NCBI GenBank assembly: GCA_946552115.1
Contig: CAMNRH010000004.1
Span: 1 to 64,000, forward strand
Origin: an uncultured Lachnospiraceae bacterium
GTDB lineage: Bacteria > Bacillota > Clostridia > Lachnospirales > Lachnospiraceae
DNA: 64,000 nucleotides
Direction: 5' to 3'
This document shows positions 10,356 through 21,027 of this stretch, piece after piece. Both the position numbers and the translations under genes were made by a program. Positions within the stretch are counted from its first letter, which is position 1; each line of letters begins with the position of its first letter. Below the pieces are notes generated by a model, which was not told where the DNA came from, ran no database searches, and was given only the letters and a program-made list of their open reading frames with translations.

Positions 10356-11476
10356 AAATTCTCCAATAAAAATTTTTCCGATTGCTTCCTGTTTTTAACT
10401 GTTTTTTGTTTTACTTCATTCCAGTTAACAGCGCCGTCTATGTCCGGGATTGTATCTTCCTCATACAGCCGGCGCTCCATCCCGTGGAGCGTTAAAATAT
10501 TCCGGATTCTTGCTCCCAGGCTGCTGTGCAAAAATACCAAAAATTTTTTTTCATAAATGATACTGAAAGCGGTCATATGAAATGAATTTGTTATGATATA
10601 ATCCGCTTTATGTATATATCCCAGAAATTCCGCCGGACCGGCGGTGTATTCGATTTCAAAGGTCTCCTCTGACACGCCCCCTGTGTTCGTCCGCAGCTCA
10701 ATGACCGGAAGATTTCTGTCCTGGGACAGTTTTTTGGCATAGTCAATGATTTTGGGCTCTCTTTCTGTCATATGAACGAGGATATACCCCTGCCTGTCCG
10801 GTAATTTTTCAATTGCTTCCCAGCATTCCTTTCCTAAAAGAAATACCGGATCCAGAACGGCAGTCACATTTTTGCCGCAGCATTGTCTTATGTATGAAAG
10901 CGCCGCCTCTTCCCTGGCTGAAATAGCGTGGATACCTTTTAAAAGCTCTGAAAATTGCTGTCTGTATTCCTCCGGAAGCGCCGCGCTTCCAAGACTGGCT
11001 GCATATGCAATAACCCTTTCTTTTTTTTCGTTTTCAAACGCGCCGAAATATACGGCTCTCAATCCACATGTAATTCCGGGATTCCAGATTTGGTCGCTTC
11101 CGACGATATAGTATCTGTAAGAAAGTCCCCTGAGCTGTCTTCTGAAAAATATTTTTTTCTGTTTTCCATCAATTAAATATTGTTTTCTGAAAGCTTTCAT
11201 ATGATTGCGCAGCCTGAAAAAATCCTTTCCCATACGGCGATGAGATTTCCAGCCGCTCCTTGCCAGCCGCAGCTGCTTTTGTATATTTCCAATGGGGATA
11301 TACGGTATCCACCAGTGCCGTCCGGCCATAAAGGGAGGCTCGTAGCGGACAATATCTGTATTTATTCCACTGTCGCACAAATATTTTTTTAACCCATATG
11401 CCTGCAGCATCGCTCCATAATTATCTGCACAGTGAAATGTAATAATTCCCACATCAGCTTTATTTTTTCTGCCCAT
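10352..11476 (-). CDS. Polysaccharide pyruvyl transferase family protein
   Basis: GIITFHCADNYGAMLQAYGL, VGSDQIWNP and ITNSFH motifs. Confidence 0.93.
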   Translation of the reverse strand: MGRKNKADVGIITFHCADNYGAMLQAYGLKKYLCDSGINTDIVRYEPPFMAGRHWWIPYIPIGNIQKQLRLARSGWKSHRRMGKDFFRLRNHMKAFRKQYLIDGKQKKIFFRRQLRGLSYRYYIVGSDQIWNPGITCGLRAVYFGAFENEKKERVIAYAASLGSAALPEEYRQQFSELLKGIHAISAREEAALSYIRQCCGKNVTAVLDPVFLLGKECWEAIEKLPDRQGYILVHMTEREPKIIDYAKKLSQDRNLPVIELRTNTGGVSEETFEIEYTAGPAEFLGYIHKADYIITNSFHMTAFSIIYEKKFLVFLHSSLGARIRNILTLHGMERRLYEEDTIPDIDGAVNWNEVKQKTVKNRKQSEKFLLENL

Positions 11477-12665
11477 TTAAAAATATTCCTTTCAAAAATC
11501 TTTTATATACGGCCGGTATTCCCCATTTCAATATCCATTTCAGCCATTGATATAACCATTTTGCTTTCCATTTCAGCCATTGGCATAACCATTTTGTTTT
11601 CCACCTCAGCCATTGGCATAACCATTTTGTTTTTTTGTACATCCATTTTAATTTCCAGCGCATTGACCATGTTCTCAATATCTTTTGCCTGACATACAGG
11701 AAAGCAGGAAAAACGCGGTGAAGCGGATAGCAGTGGAAAGTGAGATAGAAATCAATTCTTTTCATCTGCTCTATCTGTGAAAAGATTGGTTTGTTTCTTT
11801 CTATATCCGCAGCTTTTTTCGCATAGGCCGTTAATCTTTTATCTCTGTTTTGCAGTCCTGTCTCGTACCATTGTATGAGGGTGCTGAGGATTGCATTTTC
11901 CCAGCACGCGGCATTTCCGATTCTTTTCTTTTTTATTTCCTCGTTACAAATACGGCATTCAACGGTGTATTTGCTTTGGCATGCTTCCACAGAAAGCAAA
12001 CCGGTTGCGCCTCCTGCATGTTTCCGGTAGTAATACCAGTCATGGAGGAGCGCAGAAACATCCGCTCCGTCCGCAAGCAATTGGTACATAAACAGTGTAT
12101 CTTCCCCTTGCGTCAGCGTTTCGTCGAATTTTACTTTTTCCGCTGCCCGGCGTAAAATCATCTTTCCGCCGATTCCAAAAAGAGCGGTGTCGGAGCTTGC
12201 AAAAATGCGGCAGTCCAGAGCATTCCCGTTTTTTATATATAAATGATTTTTTGCGGGTTCAGCCTCTGTGGAAAAGAGCCTGGGAAAGATTCCGTCTTTT
12301 ACACAATACCGTTTCACGGTGGCAACAGCCGTAGAATTTTTTTCCATCAATATGTAGAGAGCTTCCATTAACTGGGGATGTATAATATCGTCGCTGTCTA
12401 CGAAAAACAGATATTCCCCTTTTGCAGCTTTTATCCCGGCATTCCTTGCGGCCGATACTCCTTTGTGAGGCTGCTTAAGCAACTGAATCCGACAGTCCCT
12501 GGCGCATAACCTCTGGCAGACGGTTTTGCTGTTATCTTCTGATCCGTCGTCTATTAAAAGTATTTCAAAATGCGGATATGTCTGTGCTAAAACAGATTCA
12601 ACACAATCGGCAATATACGGGGACGAATTATAAACAGGAATAATAACTGAAATTACGTTTTTCAT
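11460..12665 (-). CDS. GT2 glycosyltransferase with C-terminal 11-aa tandem repeats
   Basis: SVIIPVYNSSPYIADCVESVL, VDSDD; C-terminus KWLCQWLRWKT/KWLCQWLKWKA/KWLYQWLKWIL. Confidence 0.9.
   Translation of the reverse strand: MKNVISVIIPVYNSSPYIADCVESVLAQTYPHFEILLIDDGSEDNSKTVCQRLCARDCRIQLLKQPHKGVSAARNAGIKAAKGEYLFFVDSDDIIHPQLMEALYILMEKNSTAVATVKRYCVKDGIFPRLFSTEAEPAKNHLYIKNGNALDCRIFASSDTALFGIGGKMILRRAAEKVKFDETLTQGEDTLFMYQLLADGADVSALLHDWYYYRKHAGGATGLLSVEACQSKYTVECRICNEEIKKKRIGNAACWENAILSTLIQWYETGLQNRDKRLTAYAKKAADIERNKPIFSQIEQMKRIDFYLTFHCYPLHRVFPAFLYVRQKILRTWSMRWKLKWMYKKTKWLCQWLRWKTKWLCQWLKWKAKWLYQWLKWILKWGIPAVYKRFLKGIFLNGQKK
11535..11633 (-). repeat. 3 x 33-bp tandem repeat inside the GT2 gene (11-aa repeat)
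   Basis: Units 11535-11567, 11568-11600, 11601-11633 differ by a few bases. Confidence 0.9.
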
Positions 12666-13813
12666 ACATTCTCCTTTTCACCCGCCATGATAAGCTTCAG
12701 CAAGGCTTCCCACTCATCTAATATTTTTTCCTTATTAAATTTTTCAACAGATTTTTTGGCATTTTCGCCCATTTCCCTGCGCAGCGTCCGGTTTTTCATC
12801 AACAGCGCCATCTTGTCTGCGAAAGCTTTTATGTTTTCCGGTTCAATCAGAAAGCCGGACCGTCCATGAGCTATAATTTCCTTTGGTCCTGTCTTACAAT
12901 TGTAGGAGATAACAGGAAGCGCGTAATGCATTGCTTCAATAAGTACCATTCCGAATCCTTCACTTCTTGACGGAAGTACAAAAAAGGCAGCCTTCTCATA
13001 ATAGTTTTCTATATTATCTGTAATTCCCGCAAGGCGGAACCGCTTCAGCTTTTCTTTTTGTATTATTTTTTTGAGCTTCCGTTCGTTCTCGCCCTCGCCG
13101 ACTACCAGTATCTGCCACATTGGATAGCTTTTTTCCAATAGCTTCCAGCTTCGTATCAATAAATCAAAGCCTTTGGATTCCGTAAGCCTTCCGGCGGCTA
13201 AAATAACAGAAAATTCTTTCTTTTTAGAAAAAGCAGATTCGTAAGGAACCGGATTGTAAATACGGGAAATCCCGCAGTGAAGAGAGAGGTTCTTCTGATA
13301 GCAGTTTTTATCCTCCTCAGTTAATACAATCAGCCAATCGGCATACCTGCCTGTCATCCGTCTCATAATTTTTCTGAGAACACGGTTTTTTTGAAAATGA
13401 TGATAATAGCTGAAATGTTCCCAGGAAATCCAATGTAAATTTGGAAAACGGCATTTCAATAAGAAAGAATAGCATCCCAGAATGATATCTACGTCAATTA
13501 GAAAATCCGGGCTGTCAAGCTTTAAGGTTTGAATCAGATAACAGAGATTGCCGGGTATGCCTTTTCCACAGCGATTCTTTTTCACCCAGTAAACAGGGAT
13601 TTTTTTGTTCAGTGAAAAAAAGGGTTTTCCGTCGCCCCACAGACTGATAATGGAAACCGGGTAGCCTCTGTCAGAGAGCCCGTTAGCAATCACTGTTAAA
13701 ACTCTTTCCGTACCGCCTGCGTGGCTCAGGTTTCCGATAAAAAATACAAGCCTGAAAGTCTCAGCTTTATTGCAGACTGACTTTTCCAATACAATATCCA
13801 TATCGCTCCTCAT
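12662..13813 (-). CDS. GT4 family glycosyltransferase
   Basis: SHAGGTERVL, ESKGFDLLIRSW, PSRSEGFGMVLIEAM motifs. Confidence 0.93.
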   Translation of the reverse strand: MRSDMDIVLEKSVCNKAETFRLVFFIGNLSHAGGTERVLTVIANGLSDRGYPVSIISLWGDGKPFFSLNKKIPVYWVKKNRCGKGIPGNLCYLIQTLKLDSPDFLIDVDIILGCYSFLLKCRFPNLHWISWEHFSYYHHFQKNRVLRKIMRRMTGRYADWLIVLTEEDKNCYQKNLSLHCGISRIYNPVPYESAFSKKKEFSVILAAGRLTESKGFDLLIRSWKLLEKSYPMWQILVVGEGENERKLKKIIQKEKLKRFRLAGITDNIENYYEKAAFFVLPSRSEGFGMVLIEAMHYALPVISYNCKTGPKEIIAHGRSGFLIEPENIKAFADKMALLMKNRTLRREMGENAKKSVEKFNKEKILDEWEALLKLIMAGEKENV

Positions 13814-15191
13814 CTTCCTCGTTTGCCAGTAAAATATGGCTTCCTGTAGCAGAATCTGCTATTGAAAAATATATCGTGTATTCGTTGTCTCCCAACTCGC
13901 CGCAGGGAATTTCCGCAGAGAGTGTTAAAACTGCTTCCGGCTCGTTTCCTCCGGACAATGTATTTAAGCTCTGATTTATCGGATAAACAAGAGTTTGACC
14001 GTTTTTTGTATCGCAGAGGATTATCCGGATTTTGGATTCTCTGTAAAGCGGAGCAAATCCGACATTTTTTAGCGTAACCTCTGCGGACAGGGTATCCTTT
14101 TTGTTATGATAGCTAAGGGCGGTGTCCGTAATTAACAAACGATAGCCCAGATGTCTATCTATATAGGTCAGCCCGTCTGTACCGTAAAAGCACCCCTCTT
14201 CCGTTATCAGGGTGTCTGCCCATTTTTCCATAACCTGCCGGTCATAGTCTTTGTTTAAATAGGTTACATGCATAAGTGCAAGATCCTTTATGGCATTATC
14301 CAAATCATTATAGCTGTTATCATCAATAACCTCGCCGCCGTTTGGAACCCTGCGGCAAAGCCTGTCCTGGAATTCAAGCTCTTCCTCTCTTCCCAGACGC
14401 GGAAATGCTGCGGTGTCTTTGACGTTATCGGGGCTGTAAGTTCCATAGTCGCTTTCATTTCCAAGCATCCCGTCGTTAAAAAGTCCCAATCTGCCATTTA
14501 AAGAATGATCTGCGGCGTCTTCCGGAAATAAGGTCTTACACTGCATAATGCTCCGCCACTGGGCGGGAACACGGACAGCCAGATATGTTGAGGAATCTGT
14601 TACACCGGCTAATTTTTGGGCCAATTTCTGCAGGTCACTGTCAGAATCATATTGTGTACCGTTCATTTCGCCCCAGTTTCCGATAAAAAGGCCCTGTAGG
14701 CTGAAAATATTTTTGCTGTATTTTCGCAGAATATATTCTAATTGTTCCATATGACCTGAAATAATTTCTAAAGCTTCCGGTTCGTATTGTTCATTCAGGC
14801 CTTCCCGATCATAGGTAAACCGGATAATCAGCTGCTTATCCAGAGTACCAAGCGCATCAAACAGGGCTTCGATGTTAGAGAGCCCTTTTTCAGTAATAGG
14901 CTTCTGCCGATAAGATTGCAGACATATCTGAACCAGGGTCAGCTTTGTTTCTGTGTCCTGACTGTACAATTCGGAAATGACTTTCGGATAATCTGTTTTT
15001 TTGTCGGTAATCATAAAGCTGTATAACTGATAAAAGCCCCTGTTTGGATTTGAAAGCTTTCTTGATGATTCTGTAAATGAATAGCTCTCCATCTCGACTT
15101 GCCGTGCGCAGCCGTCTGCTGAAAATATGGTAAACAGCAATATTACTATAATACTGAGAGATAATAATTTAAAATTTGCTTTATTTTTCAT
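13767..15191 (-). CDS. DUF4874/DUF4832-like predicted TIM-barrel glycosidase-type protein, membrane/lipoprotein-anchored
   Basis: N-terminal hydrophobic segment ending SADGC; NPNRGFYQLYSF, GNWGEMNG, VPNGGEV; paralog 44100-45530. Confidence 0.75.
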   Translation of the reverse strand: MKNKANFKLLSLSIIVILLFTIFSADGCARQVEMESYSFTESSRKLSNPNRGFYQLYSFMITDKKTDYPKVISELYSQDTETKLTLVQICLQSYRQKPITEKGLSNIEALFDALGTLDKQLIIRFTYDREGLNEQYEPEALEIISGHMEQLEYILRKYSKNIFSLQGLFIGNWGEMNGTQYDSDSDLQKLAQKLAGVTDSSTYLAVRVPAQWRSIMQCKTLFPEDAADHSLNGRLGLFNDGMLGNESDYGTYSPDNVKDTAAFPRLGREEELEFQDRLCRRVPNGGEVIDDNSYNDLDNAIKDLALMHVTYLNKDYDRQVMEKWADTLITEEGCFYGTDGLTYIDRHLGYRLLITDTALSYHNKKDTLSAEVTLKNVGFAPLYRESKIRIILCDTKNGQTLVYPINQSLNTLSGGNEPEAVLTLSAEIPCGELGDNEYTIYFSIADSATGSHILLANEEDEERYGYCIGKVSLQ

Positions 15192-15197
15192 TTTGTT

Positions 15198-17429
15198 TTA
15201 CTCTGTCCCTGAACGATATTGAAAAATTCCGTCATTCCTGAGGTAGTAGCATACGAAAGCATCATCCTCGTAATAGACCTCCATTTTGGATGGATGAAGT
15301 TTCATAAATCTCTGGCACCAGTGGTATGCCTTTGATTCAAGAATCGTACGGTTTTCAAAGCGTGTATAGAAAAGCCATTGATTGCCATAGTTAATCAGCT
15401 CTTTTTGCGCTTCGGTTTCGGAAACCTGCGAGGCTGTTATGTCCGGAGCCTGTACCGCTCCTGTATAGGGATATTTTTTTGAATATTTATCCCAGTAAAT
15501 ATCTTTATACTTTTCCTGCGCCAGCCAGGAAGGACCCTCAAAAAAATATGCCTGCGCGTACAGGAGAGGCTTTTTTTCCACATAAATAAATACATGTTCC
15601 GGTAAAAGAGCGTAGTTTTCGTAATTACTGTTTTCCACAAATGACAGCAGCTCTTCGTGCCATCCGTATTTGATGATTGGATACAGCTCGTCGGTGGGCG
15701 CTATAAGGACGTAGCTTTTTTCCGGAAACGTATCAATAATTGAGTTTGTCACTTCTACCGCCGAATTATAACGTGTCAGCTCAAAAAATAAATATCCGTG
15801 AAAATGTCCGGTAAATATTGTTAATGCGTATATTCCCATAACTGAAAAAACGGACAGAATCTGCAGAAGCATATCGTGAAGCCAACGGGTTAACAGGGAA
15901 AATAAAATATCCATCGGTATGATCGCGGCTGCAAGAATCATCATATGGCCGACCGAGCAAAAGCGGGAATCTGAAATGATTTCCGGAAGACCGATATAAG
16001 GCGAGGTGTAAATCAACATAAATAGAAAAGTAAACAAAATAAGCGGCGGGTATCCCTCGCAAATATCTCTTAACCATTTTAATGATTTTTTTCGGGAGAT
16101 CAGACATAGGACAATAACCGCGCCCGTTATGCAGAGGATCATATTTGCCCTTGTACTTCCGTAGAGTGAGCAGTAGCCTTTTTTATATATCGTTTCCAGC
16201 TTTTCAAACGGCAAAATCTGAAACGTCTCCTTTTTTTCAGGCAGCTCGCCAGAAGGGCTGTTTTCTTCCAGCTCGCGGGTTTCTTCCCCGTCCATGGAAT
16301 GAATTGCCCAGCTTATAGAATAATTAAAGGGAATTCCCGACGCCAGCGCGCCCGCCATCGGAATTACGGCAATCACGCATGCACATAAAACAGCCGATAT
16401 AAGAGGAAAAAGATATTTTTTTGAAAATATCCGGTCCAATTTGAATACTGCAAAGGATATGCACAGTACAAATGCCATAATTGTACAATAAAAATGGAGC
16501 ATAATAGACGCGGCTACCGACATGAGAAATAAAAACAGATTCTCATCCCGGTAATAGCCCGAAAGTTTTCCTTTCCCTTTTATCGGTCCTGCATTTTTTA
16601 AATAGCGTAAAAGGAATAAAGCGCACAAGAACTGCGTATACAGACTAAATTCCAAAGGAAGAGTAATCTGCAGACGATATATACTGTATACATGGTCGGC
16701 GCTTAAAAGGTCCAGTGTCAAAAACAGTGCCAGCGCCAGAAGCGGAGAATAACGCCAATGAAAAATTTCTCTCATCAGGAGGTAAGCGGAGATAAAAAGC
16801 ACTGCAATATGAATCCCCTGCAAAAACAGAAGACTGCTGTATACCCGGATTCCCAGAAGCGCATCCAGACAATAAATGAAGCAATGCATTGCTTCCGGAT
16901 ATACTCCGGCCGAAAAAATATTGCCCTCCATTAAGCCGTAAATCCATTCATGGTGGACGTATAAATCGCCGAAGCCATAAGAATGAAGCTGAAACGCACC
17001 GTAAGAAAAATACATCATGCCAAAAACCAGGAGTATGATCAGGACGGTATATTCTCCGGCCTTTTCCCGGAATTTCCAAATGCTTTCCTTAATCCAGAAA
17101 ACAGCGCTGTGCCACAGACGCAGCTTTCCCTGCCGGTTACTTCCCTTTGCTTTTTTTACAAACTGTATGGCAATATGAAAGAGTGCCGCTAAAAACGCTC
17201 CGTAAAACAGAAGGATTACAAGCGTCGTATTCAAAATATGAAATAATCCCAACGTTAAAATTACCGTATTTACAATTATAATCTGTACGGTAACGCAAAA
17301 ACAGAAATGATATGTTTTTTCCTTATTTTTTAAATGTGTATGAAACACAACAGAGGGCCATAGAAACATAAAAAATAAGTAGCCGAACAATACCTTGCAG
17401 TATTCGATTGTCCAATACCAGTCTTCCAT
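15198..17429 (-). CDS. Large polytopic membrane protein (GT-C-like/unknown) of the polysaccharide cluster
   Basis: Multiple TM segments; start moved to MEDWYWTIEYCKVLFGYL by alignment to MDTWYWIIEYGKVLFGYL of the paralog. Confidence 0.8.
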   Translation of the reverse strand: MEDWYWTIEYCKVLFGYLFFMFLWPSVVFHTHLKNKEKTYHFCFCVTVQIIIVNTVILTLGLFHILNTTLVILLFYGAFLAALFHIAIQFVKKAKGSNRQGKLRLWHSAVFWIKESIWKFREKAGEYTVLIILLVFGMMYFSYGAFQLHSYGFGDLYVHHEWIYGLMEGNIFSAGVYPEAMHCFIYCLDALLGIRVYSSLLFLQGIHIAVLFISAYLLMREIFHWRYSPLLALALFLTLDLLSADHVYSIYRLQITLPLEFSLYTQFLCALFLLRYLKNAGPIKGKGKLSGYYRDENLFLFLMSVAASIMLHFYCTIMAFVLCISFAVFKLDRIFSKKYLFPLISAVLCACVIAVIPMAGALASGIPFNYSISWAIHSMDGEETRELEENSPSGELPEKKETFQILPFEKLETIYKKGYCSLYGSTRANMILCITGAVIVLCLISRKKSLKWLRDICEGYPPLILFTFLFMLIYTSPYIGLPEIISDSRFCSVGHMMILAAAIIPMDILFSLLTRWLHDMLLQILSVFSVMGIYALTIFTGHFHGYLFFELTRYNSAVEVTNSIIDTFPEKSYVLIAPTDELYPIIKYGWHEELLSFVENSNYENYALLPEHVFIYVEKKPLLYAQAYFFEGPSWLAQEKYKDIYWDKYSKKYPYTGAVQAPDITASQVSETEAQKELINYGNQWLFYTRFENRTILESKAYHWCQRFMKLHPSKMEVYYEDDAFVCYYLRNDGIFQYRSGTE

Positions 17430-17451
17430 GTATCTGCGCTCCTTTCTGTTT

Positions 17452-18720
17452 TTATGACAGAGTTCCCAAAAATACCTTATCCTCAGCATCCTGATTCGCA
17501 AAACGGATAATCCGGCCGTCTCTTTTGCGCTTCATCAGAAAAAAAAGCTTTCTTTCCCCCCTTTCTGTTTCAGAAAGGGGAAGCTGTACCTGCAGAGTCA
17601 TCCGTTTAGCGCTTTCCCATCTGCGTACGTCTGTATCCGCATGTATTTGTGTTATCTTTCCTGACGCATTTTCTATCAGCAAAAAACAGTCTGCTTCTTC
17701 AAACAATCCGGAAAAGCCGCAATTTTCAATAAAAAGCTCCGCCGGCTTTTCCCTGCCGATTTTTACGTCGCGGATAAAAAAACGATAGCCCAGATGTCTT
17801 CCGATATATTCAAATCCGGTCGCACCGTTCCAGCACCCGGATTGGCTGACTTGTTCTTTTTTCCAGTAATTTAACTGTTCCGGATGATAGGTACTGTTCA
17901 GGTAGCTCAGATGCATTTTCCGCATATCTTCTGAAGCCTTCCGGTATCCGACCGGCGGGTTCCCGGCTACCGTTTCTCCGCCGTTTGGTACGGATGCCAC
18001 AAAATGCTCCTGCCATGCAAGCTCCTCCTGTCTCGATAGTGATTCATAGGTCCCCAAATCCGAGGATGATGCGAACATACCGTCATTAAACAGCCCTAAA
18101 CAATTTTTAAGAGCCGGGTCGGTTTTTTCATATTCGATAATATCGCGCCATTGCTTTGGCGTACGTACCGCGAGATAACAGCTTCCGCGAACAGCCTCAT
18201 ACAGGCTGCAAATCAATTCGGACATATTCGGAACGGAAAGAAATTTCGAGCCGTGCATTTCGCCCCAGCTGCCCACAAAAATTCCCTGCAGCACCAGGAT
18301 TTCCCGGGCATACCGGCAGATAATCCCGCCTGCCTGTTCCATATGCCTTTTTATGAGAGCAATACTCTGCGGCTCGTGTTCCATGCCTTTTCCTTCCATG
18401 TCATAGACAAAGCGGACGATCATCTGCTTGTTGTATATGCAAAATAAATCAAAAATCCGGGAAATGGATTCCAGTGCTGATTTTGATAGTTCACATGCCC
18501 GGAAAGCGCCGATATGAATCTGCAGAAGCGCCAGCTGCTCTTCCCTGTCTGTAGTTTCCAGGCATCCTTTTGCATTTTCCAATGATATCGCTCCGGAAAC
18601 AGGGAGCAAAAAGGGGTATACATGATACCATCCGCAGCCGGGATTATATAGCGGGCGGCTGCTTTCCTTAAATTCTGCCTTATGGAATTTGTTTGTTGTT
18701 TTGTTCCGTTTCCAGGTCAT
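17452..18720 (-). CDS. DUF4874/DUF4832-like protein without a signal peptide
   Basis: NPGCGWYHVYPF, GSWGEMHGSK, VPNGGET; paralog 40593-41861. Confidence 0.75.
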   Translation of the reverse strand: MTWKRNKTTNKFHKAEFKESSRPLYNPGCGWYHVYPFLLPVSGAISLENAKGCLETTDREEQLALLQIHIGAFRACELSKSALESISRIFDLFCIYNKQMIVRFVYDMEGKGMEHEPQSIALIKRHMEQAGGIICRYAREILVLQGIFVGSWGEMHGSKFLSVPNMSELICSLYEAVRGSCYLAVRTPKQWRDIIEYEKTDPALKNCLGLFNDGMFASSSDLGTYESLSRQEELAWQEHFVASVPNGGETVAGNPPVGYRKASEDMRKMHLSYLNSTYHPEQLNYWKKEQVSQSGCWNGATGFEYIGRHLGYRFFIRDVKIGREKPAELFIENCGFSGLFEEADCFLLIENASGKITQIHADTDVRRWESAKRMTLQVQLPLSETERGERKLFFLMKRKRDGRIIRFANQDAEDKVFLGTLS

Positions 18721-19483
18721 GGAAGTTCCCTCCGGAATTTTTGTTTAACAGTTTTATCCGAAATATTACGGACGGAATTTCAAAAAGCATCCGGCACATA
18801 TACCAGACGGCTGAGAACCATCCGTGCATACTCTTTCCGTCTGTTCTCGCATGCATAACTGCCGGAACCTCAGCGATATGAAAATGAAGCAGCAGCATCT
18901 GTATAATAATGTTGGCATCGGGGTATTTATCATCAAAATTTTTACCATCCGCGTAGAAAGAAAAGGCTTTTTGATTAAGACCCTGCAAACCAGTGGTTGG
19001 ATCTGCTATTTTTTCCCCTGTAATTATCCGGATAATAAAACGAAACCATATATAAGCTGCTTTTTTTAAAATACCGATTGGGAAATCGGAGCTTCCTTTC
19101 ATAAATCTGGATGCCAGTACAATATCCGGATAATATCCGTTTGCATCCTTTTCCTTAAGCCTGCGGTAAATCACAGGAATATTACACACGTCGTGCTGCC
19201 CGTCCGCATCCATCTGGATGATATAGCGATAATTCTCACGTAAGGCATATTGATAGCCAAGCCGCAGAGAGGTACCATATCCAAGACGGCGTATATTTCG
19301 GATTAATATATATTTTTCAGCCTCCGGCGTTTGTCTGGTATCGTCTGCCGAAGCATCGTCTATCACAAGAATATCCGCAATTTTTTTGATTTCCTGTCTG
19401 TGCAGCTGTTCGGAAACCTTCCGGATATTTTTTCCTTCATTGTGAGCCGGTATGATAATCAGTAATTCCTTATGTGTTTTCAT
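18680..19483 (-). CDS. GT2 glycosyltransferase (DPM1-like)
   Basis: LLIIIPAHNEGKNIRKV, DADGQHDV, DPTTGLQ; start trimmed to MKTHKELL by paralog 39824-40609. Confidence 0.9.
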   Translation of the reverse strand: MKTHKELLIIIPAHNEGKNIRKVSEQLHRQEIKKIADILVIDDASADDTRQTPEAEKYILIRNIRRLGYGTSLRLGYQYALRENYRYIIQMDADGQHDVCNIPVIYRRLKEKDANGYYPDIVLASRFMKGSSDFPIGILKKAAYIWFRFIIRIITGEKIADPTTGLQGLNQKAFSFYADGKNFDDKYPDANIIIQMLLLHFHIAEVPAVMHARTDGKSMHGWFSAVWYMCRMLFEIPSVIFRIKLLNKNSGGNFHDLETEQNNKQIP

Positions 19484-19490
19484 TGTTCTC

Positions 19491-20687
19491 TCATTCAAAC
19501 AGTCTTTGCAGTACCGATTCCTGTTCCTGCGGTATTTGCCTGACTTTTGCCATCCGACCAAGCTTTTTTCGTTTTTCTTCATCTCTTAAAAGCTCTGTGA
19601 TGCTGTCTGCAACGGCGGCAGGCTCAAGTGCGCAAAGTAAACCGTCTGATCCATCTGTAATCTGTTCCCGGTTCCCGCTGCAGTCAGAGGCTATAATTGC
19701 ACAGCCCAATGCCTGAGCCTCCTGAATCGCAATGCTTTTTCCTTCATACCGGGTTGCATGTACGTATATATCTGTCTGCTTATAATAGGGATATGGATTT
19801 TCAACTGCTCCTAAAAGCAGGAAATCTTTCTTTAGTCCAAACTCGGAAATCTTTTTTTCCAGATATTTTCTCTGATAACCCTCCCCAAGCACGTACCAGC
19901 GCACAGGGTACCCGGACAATTTCAGATGTGCCATGGCTTCAATCGCAATGTCATAGGCCTTTTGATAACTCAGCCGTCCGACAGTCAATATACGCGTGCC
20001 ATCATAGTTGTCCTGAAAGCCGCCGGCCTCCTCTGCACGGCGGGAGATAAGCTCCCGGTCTATATAATTATAAAAAACAGAAACCTTTTCCTCATATTCC
20101 GGATAAAAGGCCTGGAATCTTTTCTTTACTTCCGAAGAAACTGCAAAAATCTGTTCATATTGCCGCCAGCATGCTTCATCCATTTCTTTCGTATAGCCTG
20201 CCTTTTCGTAGTCTATATGGAGGAACGCCGCCTTTTTATGTGCTTTCACATGATCCGCTACATAATAGACCGATGCGCCCTCAAGCCACGCAATGGCTAA
20301 ATCAAATTCCATATCAAAACGCTCCGAGCCGTCCGAAATGGTTCGCCAGAGTAGTTTGGCAATCTGAAATCTCCCGGTTTTTAACATAGATTTGAAGCTT
20401 TTGAAGATATGATATAGTTTTCTGAACCAACCGCCGTTTTTCCAAAAGGCCCTGAGGACGGTCCGCACCATCTGTCTCCTGCCTTTTCCTGTGAAGACGG
20501 ATAAGTAACGAAAGGATTGATTTAAAATGTGAACATCGGGAGGGACCTGCAGGAGTATTTCTCCCTGGTTCATAAGTACATAGAGGAATATCTCACAGTC
20601 GCCGTCCAGCTTTTTCAGAAATTCCAGAAGAGCCGTTTCCGCTCCGGCTTTTCCCATCGTATTGATTACAAACAAAATTTTTTTCAT
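19491..20687 (-). CDS. GT4 glycosyltransferase
   Basis: MKKILFVINTMGKAGAETAL, VGRLSYQKAYDIAIEAM; paralog 38620-39834. Confidence 0.93.
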   Translation of the reverse strand: MKKILFVINTMGKAGAETALLEFLKKLDGDCEIFLYVLMNQGEILLQVPPDVHILNQSFRYLSVFTGKGRRQMVRTVLRAFWKNGGWFRKLYHIFKSFKSMLKTGRFQIAKLLWRTISDGSERFDMEFDLAIAWLEGASVYYVADHVKAHKKAAFLHIDYEKAGYTKEMDEACWRQYEQIFAVSSEVKKRFQAFYPEYEEKVSVFYNYIDRELISRRAEEAGGFQDNYDGTRILTVGRLSYQKAYDIAIEAMAHLKLSGYPVRWYVLGEGYQRKYLEKKISEFGLKKDFLLLGAVENPYPYYKQTDIYVHATRYEGKSIAIQEAQALGCAIIASDCSGNREQITDGSDGLLCALEPAAVADSITELLRDEEKRKKLGRMAKVRQIPQEQESVLQRLFE

Positions 20688-21027
20688 TTATTTTATCCAT
20701 TTCAGCCAACATCTGTGTGCGTTCCTGCAATAAAAGGGACAGCTGTACAGCCATCTCCTGGTTTTTTATTGACAGATGGGAGAATCGCAGGCTGATCCAG
20801 AAAGCGGCTGCTAAAATAACAATACCAATGATAAACGGCAGCAGCTTTCCTGATGAAAATATTGTTATAATCCGGTGAAATACCGGAGATACAGCTCCTG
20901 CTATTATCAAGAAGATTCCTGTAATTCCCCAGAAAGCAGTTAAATTTACTGTCAGTTTTCTTCGGGCCCTGAGCCAGACGGCGGCGGGCGGCAGCAGGAT
21001 GCCCGCTGCAAGTATTACATATCTCAT
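20593..21027 (-). CDS. Small membrane protein with C-terminal coiled segment, conserved next to pelG in both clusters
   Basis: 2-3 TM helices then a heptad-like region; paralog 38280-38705. Confidence 0.75.
   Translation of the reverse strand: MRYVILAAGILLPPAAVWLRARRKLTVNLTAFWGITGIFLIIAGAVSPVFHRIITIFSSGKLLPFIIGIVILAAAFWISLRFSHLSIKNQEMAVQLSLLLQERTQMLAEMDKINEKNFVCNQYDGKSRSGNGSSGISEKAGRRL

Noticed and set aside
11535-11633. CRISPR-like array
   Set aside because: Contiguous 33-bp units without spacers, inside a coding frame as an 11-aa repeat.
11432-11692. Plus-strand ORF with SAIDITILL repeats as a repeat protein
   Set aside because: It is the antisense reading of the 33-bp repeats in the minus-strand GT2 gene.
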